A stretch of 64,000 bases of DNA from Mugil cephalus (GCF_022458985.1 NC_061771.1:23924001-23988000); one strand, 5' to 3'. Positions 33,901-48,900 are shown, counted from the first letter of the stretch. Program-made: numbers and translations. The notes: a model not told the origin generated them from the sequence alone.

Positions 33901-36900
33901 CTGAACCTGGTGGAATAGGAACAACACATATGGTTCAAGAACCGGGTTCTCCAGAACAAATCTTTCTATACTTACTACAAAATATCAAGAAAAATCTAAA
34001 CCGTTCCAAATACAGTCACTGAATATTATGAAACTAGGAGGAATGTATTCTCTTTACCTTTGCTAGAACCTCAGGTGAGACTTCCTCATCAGTGGTCCAC
34101 AGCTTCCCGTTCTTGTTTCCCACCGACTGAAGACACATCAATATCCACCACAAACGTTTCAGTGACATCACAATGAAAATGTGACACGGCTACACGTGCA
34201 GGTGTCTGCCCAGATCTCCACGTACCCTGTCATTCATGAGCAGGTCCTTCACGATGAAGTTGGCCACGATGGATTTCATCGGTGAAGCGAACTGATCTGG
34301 AGCCAGCATGGAGATGTGTCCCAGGGACACCAGCGGGGTGATGAGCTGCTCTGGGACGTCTGCGTTCAAACTTCGTGACAGAGGCTGCGGGTGAAAGAGA
34401 GAGAGACGCAGAGATGATGAAGAATGAAAGGCTGACGCATAAATGAAATAAAAAAAAAAAGGTCAATCTCTGCAAGCTTGTACCTCAAAAATCTGTGCCA
34501 GCTGCACTTCCTTGTTGTTGAAGATGGCGTGGATACAGTGGACGGCCTGTTTGGCCTGGTGAGGCGTGCCCCGCTTGGCTTTCTGATGCAGGATGGGAAT
34601 CAGAGTCCTGATGGACACAGAACAGATCATTCTCGTATTTATTTAAGCAGCACGTGTTTAAAACAAAAGTTAAAAAAAATACACCAAACTGAAACAGTCT
34701 TCCCACTGTGTGTTTATCTCTTACGATCTGATCTGTTGTAACTCTGTCTCAATCTTCTGCCCGGTGTTTCTGAAGATCTGGATGGCTGCCTCTGCTACTT
34801 TGTCGTCTTCCATCTTCAGACACTGGAGCAGAGACTCGTAGGTCTCGGCTGAGTGGAAGGCTGTGGGGTGGGTGAATGACAGGACCTAGAAGGAGAGAAC
34901 ACATCTGGCCATTAAACACATCCATAAATATAAATTCTGGAGTAAGTATATTATTATATTTACTCTTCCTTGTGTGTTACAAATCTGATTTTCTGCAGTT
35001 GCATTTATTTCGGTGCGTGGCGTGTACCTTGAGCAGCTCCAGCCCAGAGCGGATGGCCGTATCCGGGGTAACGCCTTCCTCGTCATCGTCAGCTGTTCCC
35101 TCAATGGACTTGTTCAGCAGCTTCACCAGAGCACTGAAGCAAAACGTGAAGTGTTAGTTATAACCATCTATGGGCTAAATGTGTGCGTGTTTTCCGTGAG
35201 TTTCGAGCGCTCTTAGACACAACAGAACAACAAATACCAAACGGATAATTGTTGCACCATTTAACCTGAGGACTAGATGCCATTCAGCACATGCGTTTCC
35301 TGTCATGTGGTGTTTTTCCATAAACCAGAAAGGGTTAAACCTGAGCTCTGACCGAGGCCTGCAGTTACACCTCACCGCCACCAGGTGTCTCAGTGAATGA
35401 GAAAAGCCTGTCTGTGACACAACCTCACACAAAGATGCAGAGATAGCACCAGAGGCACGGTGTAAGTGAGACAGAGGAAGACACGACTGCCTCTGAACCA
35501 AAGACACATAAATCTAAACAGATTTACAAACTAATGCCAAAATGCGATTCAATTAGAATCAGGACGTTACACCTGAACTAATGTTTTCCCGCGTGTTGTT
35601 GGAATGAACCCAGGATTCGACGTGTTAAGGTTTTCTGACCTGATGGCCTCGGAGTCGATGTGGACAGGGGCGATGCGCTCCAGTAGGAACTTGACCATCT
35701 CCAGGAAGGGGTTCGTGGGCTGTTTGGGGAACGTCAACTTGCGCGTGATCTCCCTCTGGACAAAGTATGAGCAACACACCATTTAAAATTCAACACGCAT
35801 GGACGTGCGCTCACATATACACATTAAACCTTGTGTTACTGGATCTGGAACAACCTCCACTGATGTTTCCTTAACCATAAAGAATAACGACCATATTCAC
35901 ATGAGAAGAAGAAGTTTTTTTTTAAGTGTCTTGACCTTTAATGTATACACTTGATCAGGCAAAACTATTTTCTACTATTGCGTAGTTCTCTCTTGTTCCT
36001 CAACAGTTGTGAGTCATCAGAGGAGGGACAAGGTCATTCAGTTACAACAACAACTTCCGTCTCTCAGCGAAATGTATTTTGCTGCTATGTAGAACATAGT
36101 TTACAAAATCAGAGGACGCAGCCTTGTGCTCGTGACTGACTCATTAGCAACTTTATCGCTTTTTGAACTTGTGTTAACGTAGCAGAGAGGAGGAGACCGT
36201 CTGTCTGTCTGTCTGTCAGGAAATGAGTTCAGATGTTAAGTGAATGAATGTCCTCGGTGACGTCTTACCACGCAGATCTCAGCCTGTTTGCAGGAGCAGG
36301 TCGGACTGATGAGCATCTCCAGCTGGATCCTGAGCTTCTCGTCCTCCCCGAGGACCTGGTTGAACTTCTTCATGAAGTCCTGAGCTTTTCCAGCGTCTGG
36401 TAGGTTCTCTGGAAAACACAGAGCCGGGTCAGAGGAGGACGTCGGTAACGCTGATGAGTTTAATTAGGACGGGTTTATAACTGCGTCCGTGTGTGTTTCC
36501 AACTTACTAGCGATGCTCATCAGCTTCCCAAACATCGCCGTGTTATTGGCCTCAGACTATCAAGAGACAAGAGAAATGTTTAATAGACGCGTCGGGATAT
36601 TTAGTTCTGGGCACATTTGAAAGGAGGTGGAGGAGGTTATTAGTGTGTGTGTGTGTGTGTGTGTGTCGACGTACCACTGGCAGCTTGTGGAGGTCGAGCA
36701 GCTCTTTGACGAGGCCTCGGAGCATGTTCTGACACTTCCACATCTCATTCAGGGCCCTGGAAACGAAGATCATTTGGACAAAGTGAGAGACGATCAGAGG
36801 CAACAGGAACATGTGGAGATGCAAACAATATGTATTCTTTTTGGAAATGTGTTCGTAAGCACGTGTGTTGTCATAAGATAACGCCAAGCGGTATCAGTGT

Positions 36901-39900
36901 TGGAGCTTTACTGACTTGACAGCATTTGTGTCCAGGCAGGCGTACAGGTAGTACAGACACTTCATCTTCTCCTCTGTGTCCAGACTGTGAGGGACCATGT
37001 ACTGGGCAAAAATCTTCTCTACTAATAACCTGCGGACAGAAGGAAATCACAAAAACGTGAAACGCTGCTGTGATGTTGTACACTGCATCTGCAACTGTGG
37101 GAAGCGGTTAGCATAACAAAAGCCAATCCTTATCAAGAGTTCTCAAGTACAAGCGTAAACGTAGCTCTTTTAAAAATAAATAAATCACAGACAAATGTTT
37201 GTAAAGTGCTGCTGCGCTAGTTCAGAGTTGTGATAAACCTGCGCGAGTGAAATGAATCACCTTCGAAATGCATCTCTAAAGTGAAAATAAATGAGATAAT
37301 TGTGTTATATCTGTGCTCTACCACTGATAGGGCATTAAAACATATATATACACAGTGTGTCTCACTTGTCGTCGATGCTGTTCTGGTAGTAGATGTGCAG
37401 CAGTTTGTCTTTGATCCAGCTGATCTTCAGGGCCGAGTCTTTTCCGGCCTCGTGGTGCAGACAGTATTTCTTAAAAAGCTGAGCCAGGCCCATCATGGCC
37501 TCTTTACGCACACGCCACTACAGGAGGCAGAAGAGGACAAGACAAAGGAAAAACTGATTAAACCTCAGAGAATTAAATCAAGATGGGCAACTTTATTTAC
37601 ATATATTGTTTTTTAAAGGAAGATAATTTGCTTTTAAATCAGAAATAGCAGCACAGCTGCAGACACTCATGGTCAAACTAATCATTTATGTTGAGTATCC
37701 ACATGTTAACATAGATGAGTTGTGACGCGTGTTCAGCTGCTGATAATCAGACTGAAACCAACACATTACTACTATTAAATCCACATCCTAACTGACCTTC
37801 TGAAAACTCCGCCCCCAAACCGCCATCGTCCAATCATACGCCCTAGAAACTGTTACTATGTAAACAAGGTCCGTCAAGCTGCTGACCTCCGACAAGCTAA
37901 ATGAGGAAGGGTGTGTTTATGCCACACGTAAGTCGGACACTATGTATCACAAAAGTTTGTCTGGGGGAGTTGTGTTCTTCCCCAAATCTAAAACACAACA
38001 GGAGCGGTGGCTTAAAATGGGCCCCACTCTCATCTAAATCTTAAGAAAATAAACAAAGATACATACGTCTGCTCCAGGCTAAGGCTAGAATGGGCTAACC
38101 CACACAGCTAGCTAGTTTACGTCAAGCTAGCAACACGCTCATATATACAAAACTGTATATCACAGTTATAGTTACTACTGGCAAATATTAGCATTAATTT
38201 TAGTGCCTAACTAATGTTAGTTAAGTTAATGTTAGTTAGCTAGCTGGTGAGTTCATGTTAGCTAACTACCTTTAGCTGTTGAGTCGCGTCTCAATGTTGG
38301 GAACTCTCTCTAATGTTATGTTTTGTCAGTTTACACCAGAGTTGAACATCTGCGTCCCAACAGGTTATTTAAACTTATTCTGTTTTCATCTTTCAGTTCA
38401 CATTTTGTGTTTTCTCAGATTTTGCCATTGACTCAATAAATGTATTTTGCCCTTCGTTGCATATTTTAATATACCCCTTTTGCCTCGATCGGGCTAGCAA
38501 CAGTAACTAAGGGAGGGCGGGGCTTTTGCGTGAGGTCAACTGCCTGTTATAAACATGTGCGGTTGTCCACGTGTTCGCCTCACCCTCTTGTCTAGTGTCC
38601 TTTCCCGTACGAAGCCCAACAGCTGATCATTGACCAGGTTGAGGTCTTTCTTCCCGGCGTTGATGATGGTGACGATGACATCATGGCGGATGGCCTCCTC
38701 TGGGTCGTGGGAACGCACCTTCAGATATTCTGATTTAATGAAGCAGAGGAAGACGTGAACATGTGTGGCAGAGTAGATACAGACATGAGAGGAGGGGGTA
38801 AAGAATGAGCTGGACACAGTTAAGCATAAAAACACAGGAGAAATCAGACCTGTTAGGTCTCTGGCCAGGTCTGGGTGGTTCATGAGGCAGTGGCTGGCAA
38901 ACTTGACACACTCTAGCCTGACTGGTACGTGGATGTCGTTGAACCTGGAGGGAAAACATCACATAGGCATAATTAATTAAAGTGGCTGAAGCCTAAAGTC
39001 AAGTACAGTCACACAATACACTACCCATCCTCTTTCCAAGATTAAAAACCTTCCCTTTCAGATTTCATTATTCGACAGAAACACACCCAGATCCAGTTCC
39101 TGTGCTCATTCTACTTTTTCCAGTGGAAATGGTGCATTCTTGTTTAACTTTGTTATTTGGAAATAAGTATTCTATAACATTTAAAAGTTAATCAATGACA
39201 CCAAAATCTCTCCTAAGATCTGTTTGAGTTTCCTGACTGAGCTGAATCCTCTTAGATTATTACTTTCACGGCGTAAGTGTTCATGTCACTCACCGTCCTA
39301 AGAAGCACTGCCACAGCGGCCTGTTCTGTGAAGCCAGCTCAGAGTCTTTGGCCCCAAACAACTTAGCGAGCAGCCGAACAACAGCCAGTCGCTCCTCACC
39401 GTCATTGCTCTGCAACCACAAAACACACACATACCATTAAAATAGATACATAGATAATTCATTAATCCCAAACTGGGAAATTTTGTCCGTTGCAGCAGCA
39501 ATGCACAGGCACTCAACACCATACATACTATATATAACAGGAAAAACACAATCTACTATATACACGTTATTGACAGAACTAAAAAAAAAAATCATCTGTG
39601 CAATCTAAACTGTTTGACAAACCTTTGTATCCAGAGCAGAGTTATGTGTGGAGGCAGATAATACACAATATCATTTTAACATGACATCGATGAATGAGAA
39701 GCCTGAGGTTAATTCAGTGTAGATCTAATTAGGATAAATGTTGTTTACTATATTCTGTCATTAAAGGGAAAAAGTGTTATTATTACGACTATTGGGTTAA
39801 TTTAACTTTTTTTCTCCACTATTTTCACTTCTGGTTAGAAAATAAACTGCATTTCGTTGTGTATGTGCGCAACTACGCTGAAGTTTAATCTAATCTAAAG

Positions 39901-42900
39901 TGAGATGCACTGTTATCGTTTTTGAGAGTGACTGTGTGTTGCTGTGTGTCGCATTAACCTTGAGCTTGAACTCCAGCTGTGGCATTACAGAGGTAAGAAG
40001 CATCGGGTCGATGGCAAACAGTTCCTGGATGAGGTCGAAGACGTGCTCCGAGAGGTCGCTGACTGACGACTTGCCCATCACTAAAACCTGATTGAAGAAC
40101 TGAGGGAGGAAAAAACAAAATTAATTAATCTCACAGCAGGATTCCTGCAGGTTTGAATGAGTTCAAACCTACGCAAAGTATAAAAAAAATAAGGAAAGTA
40201 AGAGACTCAAAAACATTTTTTTTTATCATCATTCAACTATTTGCTCAAGTTGTTTATTTTTGGATGTCATCAAACACAAGGACGAACCTCGACCCTGGAG
40301 ACACTTCAGATGAGATTTCTTTTGATAAACTCAGTCTAAACCTTGTTATTTATGCAGTTGCACCTCTAGGTCTTATTTGCAGTTTTCTTTCTGCGTACTA
40401 GTTTTATTTATGTAACTATTACATTTTATGAAATGTAATAGTTACATTTTATAAAGAATGACACGGACGCATTGAACAAAAAGCGAATGACGAAGTGAAG
40501 AGCTGTTTTTATTTTGGACTTTTTGTGCGTTTGTGTCTGTGGAGTTCGGTGGAGCAGTCGTTCAGTCCGTTGGTGCCTTCCTGAGATCAGCGCCGTGTCC
40601 TCGTCCTCTGAGCTGCCCAGAACGAGGCCTGAGATTCCTGATGAACTTCAGAAGAGGCGCTGAGGATGTCCTTGGACGTGGAAGTGAGATGGATGGACTG
40701 TTTGCACTTGATGGGACGCAGAGGGAGTCCGTCGTGAAAAGTTTGGAGACTTGGGTTCATGTGGACCCACAGTTTGTCTGTCCCCGACTTAAGGACTCTA
40801 TGGGTGGATGGTCCTGAGTGTTGGAGGTCACAGCCCCCCTGTCCTTCCTCGGCGAACAGGGAAACACCACGAGACATGATCCATGCTGCTGTTGCTATGC
40901 AACTGACCCAACAACTGGATCGCCTTGGAAACCGTTTTGTAAATTTGTTTAATGGTAATTCTGCAAAATTTTTTGATTACACCGTTTATTTTACTAGATA
41001 ATATTTTTTTATAATCAAATATTTTAAATTTCTTTTTACTGTATTTTTTTTTTTTTAAGGGTGTTACTTTTATGTGCAACAAAGCTACTGTGACCAAGTA
41101 ATTTCCCTCGTGGATCATTAAAGTCTGTCTTAAGTCCACGTCTAAGACTTTTGTAAGTCTTAAATTGGGATTAATCAAATCTCAGACTTTAATAATTTAA
41201 TCCTTACTAATGATGACATGATGTTGGAGTTAGGAAAGTTGATGTTGAATCCAAGGACGTGAGTCAGAGAAACGATATTAATTCCTTAATGAAGGAAAAT
41301 AGCTGCTACTCACGTTCGCGATACACGTCTCGATAGTCTGGACGGTCCTCTTCAGCAGAGTCTTGGCCAGATCGTAGGCCTGCTTGTTCAGATTCTGAAG
41401 AAGTTTAAACATGGACTGGTTAGTTCAACTCTAAATATTTACTCGCTCACTTATACACAGAACTTAAAAGCTTCTGGTTAACAACACGCCAGCTGACAGC
41501 TGTTGAAACAACAATAAGTTCTTTACTGTATATTTTCTTGACATATTTTAATCAGAGAAGAAAAATAACTAAATAACTGACTGTATATTAGTTTGTTTTA
41601 GGGTCTTGCCTTGTGTGCCGGGATGAGGTTAATGAGGATGGTGTCCAGCAGCTCTTGTGTAACTCCGTCTCCCTCCATGATGATAGAACTCATCAGGTCC
41701 ATCATGTGCATCTGCACTTTCTGATTATGGCTGTTACTGTGGACGGACAAAGACGGTGGACATTTAAAAATAAAATAATCAGCAACTATACATTAAAATG
41801 TATGCAGGTGTTATAAAGTTCATAGTTCATACATATAGTTAATGAAGTGTTTTCATGCTACACAGTGAGAAAAAAAGGTCGAACAGATTCGGATACAGGA
41901 CGTACTTGATGACAGAGAAGAGTGTTTTGAAAAGCTGGATAAAGATCTCGTTGCAGTCCTCCAGCTCAAAGCAAATGTTGTACGACTTCACCCACGCCAG
42001 GTTCTATGGAAAACACACAAGATAGCAACAAAGATTTGAGGTCACTAACTAAACAACGTGCTTTCCCTCAAACAATCATCCACCGAACATAAGTGTGATT
42101 GTAACTAGAGATTGACCAATAAAGGGTTTTTTTTTTGGTTGGTTTTTGTTTTTTTACATCAGCCTTGGCCGATGACCGATATGTGCTTCAATTTTCCTTG
42201 AGCCCATATCTGGAGCCTTTTTACTTGATAAAAGTTACACGTTGACAACAAATTTTAAGTCTCAATTTTAACCAGAAAACATAAAAACTTGTGGAATTCA
42301 GAGAATATTTAACGCTCTCATGCATATACAAAATTAACAGTTAAAAGAGGAAGAGCACGAGCATTTTCTGGCTTCCAGCTGCATGGACTCTGCTGGTGGA
42401 GGAGGGTCAATGTATGGGCTGCACGGGTCCACAACTGTCTCCAGCAGCACAGGGACGGCTGTGACGTAAATGTCAATGTCTCTCTTAAGATTTTTTATAG
42501 GAAAAATGAAATCATACCATCATTAGTGTGAACCTTGCTCTCAAAAACACCCAACACTGCTTCACAAATGAATTAAATTTGAAGTTAACCAAGCCTTATG
42601 GTAGCCTTATGCTAGCTAGTTATCTAGACTACAGGCTTAGAAAAATAGCAGCTACTCTCATATATACTGTTAAACCCACGTGTGTATGTAATTTATGTAG
42701 AAAACTTAATTGACAGAATTAAATCTGCCTTGGTTACTATGGCTAGCGTGCTAATGTCATAATGATAACACTAAAAGGTAAGACTAGTTCAATTTTCACT
42801 GTTTCTGAGTATTTATAATTTTTAAGAGTAATTTCAAACTTTTAACGGCAATGGATGAACACGGGAGTCAGGAGAACGTAAACGCAGCTCCGTGACTGAT

Positions 42901-45900
42901 GAGGTGATTGGACTACAAAGCATTTTACGGGCTCATTTAAGATATTTAAAGGAAGTAGACGCTGGGATATTTAAGTGAGGACCTTTTACTTATTGACAGA
43001 CAATGGCAACAACATTTACAGGCCCGTTAATGGCGAACACAAGCGATTTATTTCTACACAGTACATCCATCCCGTAGGGCCACACTGTGGAATCTCCTCT
43101 CTGATGTAGCAAACATGGCGCCCATGATTTGAGTTGACCTGACTCTCTCTAATATACAGCTCTGGGTTGGTCGATGTATCCGTTGGTCTCTACATTACGT
43201 AAGTAATGATGGTTTTCATTACCGATACCGCACTGATGTTAGCTTGCGTTTTGCCACGGGACCCCCCCCCCCCCCAAACCACCGACGCCACAGTGGTCCA
43301 CTATCTCTCTTGGTTTCTTACCTCCAGCAGGTAGAAGTATCGGTTGAACTGAGGGCTCTTAGTGTCTTCTAGTCCCTTCAACTGTCTGGTGATGAACAGG
43401 AAGATGTCCTGGACAAAAGAAGAGGTGCATGTTTTAGCATGGGACCGAGTTTACTACCCACTAGATGTCAGTCAAAGGTTTGAAAGGAGATTTTTGGCAT
43501 CTGGCAGTATTCATTTAAAACTTCTGCCACTGCTTTTTTGAAAAAAATTCCTTTGAGGCCAGTGCTCCGTCCAGGGTCGCGTCCCAACCTTGAGTTTGTC
43601 GGGGGAGGTGTACGGGGCCTCGGGAGCGTAGATCCTGAAGATGTCGGCCAGACAGCAGGCCACGAGTAGCCGTACGTCTTTGTTGGGATTCCTAAGGAAG
43701 AACTCAGAGGCGAGGTGAAGAGCCAGGCCGAGATATTGCTGCTTCTCTTCTTCAGAGTCCTGGTCCATGTCCATGTAGGTCTTCACCACCATCTGTTGGA
43801 CAGAGCAAAGCGGGTGGAGGGTGAGATGGAGAACTTGATTTTGACAGCTCTGCATTTAGAAAGCATAGCTGCCTTTTGTCTGTCTATAGTTTCTGCTACA
43901 ACAGCTCCAAACCTCCCTCATCTTTAGACATAATGTAATCATAACAGCAGCAACAACCAATTTATCCTAAAGTGGTACAACTGTCTCCGTTGTTTGGTAT
44001 TCAGTGTAACTGTATGGGAGAAGTAAGTGACAACTCTTGGATCTTGCATTCGTTGTGCCACGTGAGCATTAACTTAGACACGTATCACCCACCTAGACCA
44101 GACCAGGTCACCCCACCCCATAGTCATGACACATCCTGATAGCGGCTGCCATCACTCAGCAGGAAGCAGCCCGACACACAAAAAATACGAAGAACAGCAC
44201 AAAGTGTTGATCTGGCCTCCAAATTCACTAGATCCCAAACTCATCAAGTATCTGTGGGATGCACTGGAACAAGCCGGATCCACAGACCCATCAAGCCAAA
44301 GGCCCCCACTAACAACATCCTGTTTCCAGACACCACAGGACCCCGTCCTCACGTCCAGGAGTCACAACTTGTTTCAGCGACACGAGGAAGACCTACACCA
44401 AGGGTGTCAAATTCATTTTAGTTAAGGGGCCACACTCACACACTTCAATCTCTCGGGGGCCAGACCAGTAACACAATAGCTTATTAACTTGTAAATAATG
44501 ACAACTCCTAATGTTTCCCTTCGCTTTAATGTAAAGAAGTACAAGTACATGTAATGAACAACTGTAAATATCTTATGAAGTGCAAGGTGCAAGTGCAATT
44601 TCTTATTTTATTGAATATTTTCAGCTGTTATCTTCAGTGTAATTTTGGCAAATTCATCCCACGGACCAGATTGGACCCTCTGGCAGGCCAGTTTTGGCCC
44701 CCGGGCCTTATGTTTGACACCCCTGACCTACACAATATTTGGAAGGTGGTCATAACGTTACGCCTGATCATGTGTATAAAACAATTATAAAATAAATGAA
44801 TAAAAACACAAAGTTCACCTCATCACAGTTGGTCCCAAACAGGAAAGAAATGGGAACAAATAAAAATCGAACCAGCCCGCTCGTTTCATTAAATCAATAT
44901 TTGCTCGTAGCGTTCGGACCAGAGTCGGTCTGTATATTGGCAGCAGCGAGGAAATTCAAACAGAAGCTTGACGTTATATAGAAACAATGTCACCAACGCA
45001 TGGCCGTCCGCTAAAACTAAAACACAACCCACTCAGAAGTCATAACTATTTAACAAACACTTACTGAGGTAACAAGAACGTGTTTTATTACATCCCTGAT
45101 TAAAACGTGGCACGTTAAGTGGTTCTTGACAGTGATGCAGCAAGGCGCAAACAAAGATGGAAGTTCGGTGCAGAGTGTAAACACAGCTGTGCGGTGTAGA
45201 AGAGCAGGCAATTATCCAGAGCACCTCGTAATCTGCTTCAGGTGGAGGGAACTGTCAGAGCTTGTTTTACAGGAGCCGCCTGGACTCGGGTTTTATGTGA
45301 CGGGGTGAATGAGAGCAGCGAGACGCCAATAAACGCTCTGGAAAGACGAACTAACGCTGCGATCTCAATCAGAGCGATGGAGGTTAATTTTTAATGCAAC
45401 AAATTAAGGTGTAAGATATTCAGATAAAAAGATGGGTAGTATTAGGGATGTGTACTGGCAAGGACTTCAAGGTATGTATCACGATACTTGATACACGATA
45501 CGATACATTTTTGCGATACTATGATATTGCGATATTCTACATAGTTCACTGAGACATTTAAATGCAGCTTAAAATACACATTGTATTTAGACAAACTGAG
45601 TAACCGCAGCAGCTTTCAGAACTAATCAGAGCTCTGTACACGTGTTGTTGTTTATGGGTACATGCTGCACGCGATACGCAACTTTCTTCTGATTTAATCG
45701 ATAAAAGCCACGATAACATTTTTTCAAAACAACAACAAAAACAAAAAAATTAGCGAACTCAACAACTTCTTGTTTTTTTAAACCAACTGTGCCAACTTTG
45801 ATTACTCAAGAACAATACCACTCAGAGTGACTCTGACTTTTGTGATAGATACTTCAGAGTCTTGGCTTTAAAAAGAGCCTGGGATCGTGCATGCAGCTCC

Positions 45901-48900
45901 AAAAATGCTCACAAGCTGCATTCGATTTATTCTGGGTACGTCCTTGCAAAAAAAAGGCTGGAATCATACTTTAACAAAAAAAAAATGCTGTATTCAACAC
46001 CATTACTTTTTAAGCACCTCAGTTTGTGCGGATAAACACTGGGATGTCATGCTTCACGCAAACCACTTCCTTTCTGTGTGTGTGTGAGAGGCAGAGCTGA
46101 AGCACGGCCTCCGAGCTCGTACAACAGAGAGGCAGCCGGGCCCGGGTTGGGGGATGGGCCTACAGCAGCTACAGCAGACTGCAGAGCAACACACTCACTC
46201 CTACACGCAGTATAAATACACACACACACACGCACAGACACACACACAAACCCTCGCCTTGCTTCACAGAAACAGACGCAAACCAAGTCGAGGAAGGCTC
46301 TCTCTCCCCGCACGAGAAGCAAGTATGTGGGTCTGCTGAGCGGTTACGTACGTGAGCATCTCTGCAGCTTCGATTTATTTTGGCGTATCTGGACCAAATT
46401 TCAGCTCAGTCTAAAAATATATAGGCAACGTGTTTTTGTTTTTTTTCAAATAGTCTTTACCACAAAATCTTAGAGTCAAAAACAACCAACAACCTGTTAT
46501 ATGTGATACATCCAGGCAGCCCTGACGTTATCTGAAGACACATTTCCAATGTTCCTTTATTTTTATTCTAACAGGTGCTAAACTCTATATATAATTGACT
46601 TGTGATTAAACAGAAACTGAATGGAGCGGTGCCACAAAGGAGTCCAGTAAAAAGTAAATTACGCTTGATAAAACAATAAACAAATAAATGAGGAAGAACT
46701 TGGCTCAACCTTTACAGTGACACACCGATCAGCCACAACATTAAAACCACCAACGTGCGAAGTGAGCAACGCTGATGATCTTGATACCATGCAAAGTTCT
46801 TCTGGGAAGCTGGGAAACGACGACACGGGGGAAGTTCCCAGGTAAAAAAATTACCCACTTTATTCTACTGATCTGCGCTCCAGTTCTGATGCTCACATTT
46901 ATGCATAACAATCGTGTACAGGGGTCAGCATCGTCACCCTGACTGGTCTGCAGCTACGCAGCCATAAAAATAAAAAATATCTGCAAAGCACTTTGTGTTT
47001 TGACACCAAGGATTTTGGACCAGGACCAGTCCTCACTCCTCAATTGCTTCAATGAGCCTTGGTCGACCAAGACCCTGCTGCCAGGGTTTTCCTTCCCTGG
47101 ACCAGTTTTGATGGGTACGGACCACTTTAGACCAGGGACACCACACAAATGCTCCAATTTATAAGATACATACATTCCCTGCAACCAGCCACTGCAATTT
47201 GGCCCTTGTCAAAGTTGCTCAAATTATGTTTTTCCTGCTTCAAACACATCAACTTTAAGGACCAAATGTTCACTAGCTGCCAAACGTATCCCATCTACTG
47301 ACAGGTGCCACGATAACAGGTAAAATGTGACAATGGTGATTATGAGTAGGTGTGATCTTGGTTGCATATAATGACGTCACTTGGAAATGCATCTGGTGGA
47401 CCAATAAAATACACGCAAGAACATATTTCTGGTAGATTACTTACAAATAAGACTTTGATGTCGGTTTTGGTGTAGATTGCAGACTGACGCCATGTGCACA
47501 CAAAGATGGTATTTTCTGCTACTGTCCATTTTCTGAACCACCCCAGAAACTGTTACCGTCTTGACGGAACCACTGAAAATGATTGAAACCGCTGCAGTAC
47601 CTATGCCAGACCTTATGTGGCGCTGTGAGGTTACTCCCTGAAAATGGAGACGAAGATCTGGGGCATGCGCGTAATGACACCATCGCCTCCAAACAAACCT
47701 GGAGATCGGTTTCAAAAATGTGCCGAAAACACCAACTTCATTAAGACGGAAACATTAAAAATTTTTACCGTTTACAGTGAAACACAGCTTCCTGTAAATG
47801 GGGCCTAAGTAAGGAAAAAAAAAAACTCTTTCCAGACAAGCATCAGCACTAAATGAATAATTTGACAGTTCTTTTACAGAAAATCTGGTAGCACACACGC
47901 TCGTGAGGTAAATATGGAGCTACAGCCATGTTAGCTTGGCTTTGGCTCTGTCCAACGTTAACCTAAAAGGGTCTTTAAAGCAACAATTAATTCCTAAAAC
48001 TACATTTTAGGAAGAAGAGCAATATTTGTTGGTCAAACAAGAAGCCGAGGTCTTCTTGTTAATAATCTCTATAAATGGAAAGGACGCTTTACTTCCACTT
48101 CATCGTCCTCTCTTCAGTTCCTGTGACTGATTGACTGATTCCTCTGACAGTGTCAAAAATACACATTATACCGGTCTGTGCTTCCACTGGGAAACGTTGG
48201 TTACTTATTCCTCTTTGACTCGGGAATGGTGTTAATACTTCACATTTATTAGCCTGCAACACTTCGGTAGAAATACCAGTTAGTCCGGGGTTGCACCCAC
48301 TTTCTTTATAAGTGGGTGCAACAAAGCCAACGCCTAATCACCACTGACAATCTGGCTGGTTTCACTTTCACACTCAGGCAAAAGTGCAGGCAGTGGAAAT
48401 GAGGGTGCATGTTAATAAAGATGAAAGAACCCAAAAGCAAATTAACTGGCCCCACACATTTAAATGCAAAGCAACTTATACAACCCCTTTAATAAAATGT
48501 GCTATAAAATGTATTTTTGTTGTTGTTGTTTTTTAAAAAAAATACAGTTTCTTTGTTACACGTCTATGAAAACAAAGCTTCATATTAAGCTCTGCATTTC
48601 AATAGTGTTGATATCATCCTACAGTAATTTCCCTTTCAGGTTGCGGGGAATCATTATAGGATAAAGGAGAGCTTCACATACAACAGAGACCTAACATAAA
48701 ATCCACTGGTTTGCTACTCCTACACATTCAACATTGTACTGCACTCAAATCAAATGCAGCTTTGTCTAAATGGACATAAAAGTAGCAGGGGGGTGGGTTT
48801 TGGTACAGGTCTCCCGTTTGCTTTTGATTTTGGTTCACAAGGTGCAAAGATGAATCCATCCGTAGATGTTTCTCAGATAAATACCATCATCAAATAATGT

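Noticed and set aside
40533..40817. 95-codon plus-strand frame in a PDS5A intron
   Set aside because: Surrounded by retrotransposon-like sequence, with no recognisable domain. It is probably repeat-derived, and I could not name the element.
44126..44425. 99-codon frame that looks like an intact small gene
   Set aside because: It encodes a degraded Tc1/mariner transposase end (WPPNS..LWD) and runs into an inserted MITE.
46047..46340. Possible separate gene or alternative first exon of PDS5A in a GC-richer patch
   Set aside because: The frames there are driven by CA repeats. There is a TATA-like TATTTATA on the minus strand but no exon joining in phase to PDS5A. Kept only as a note.
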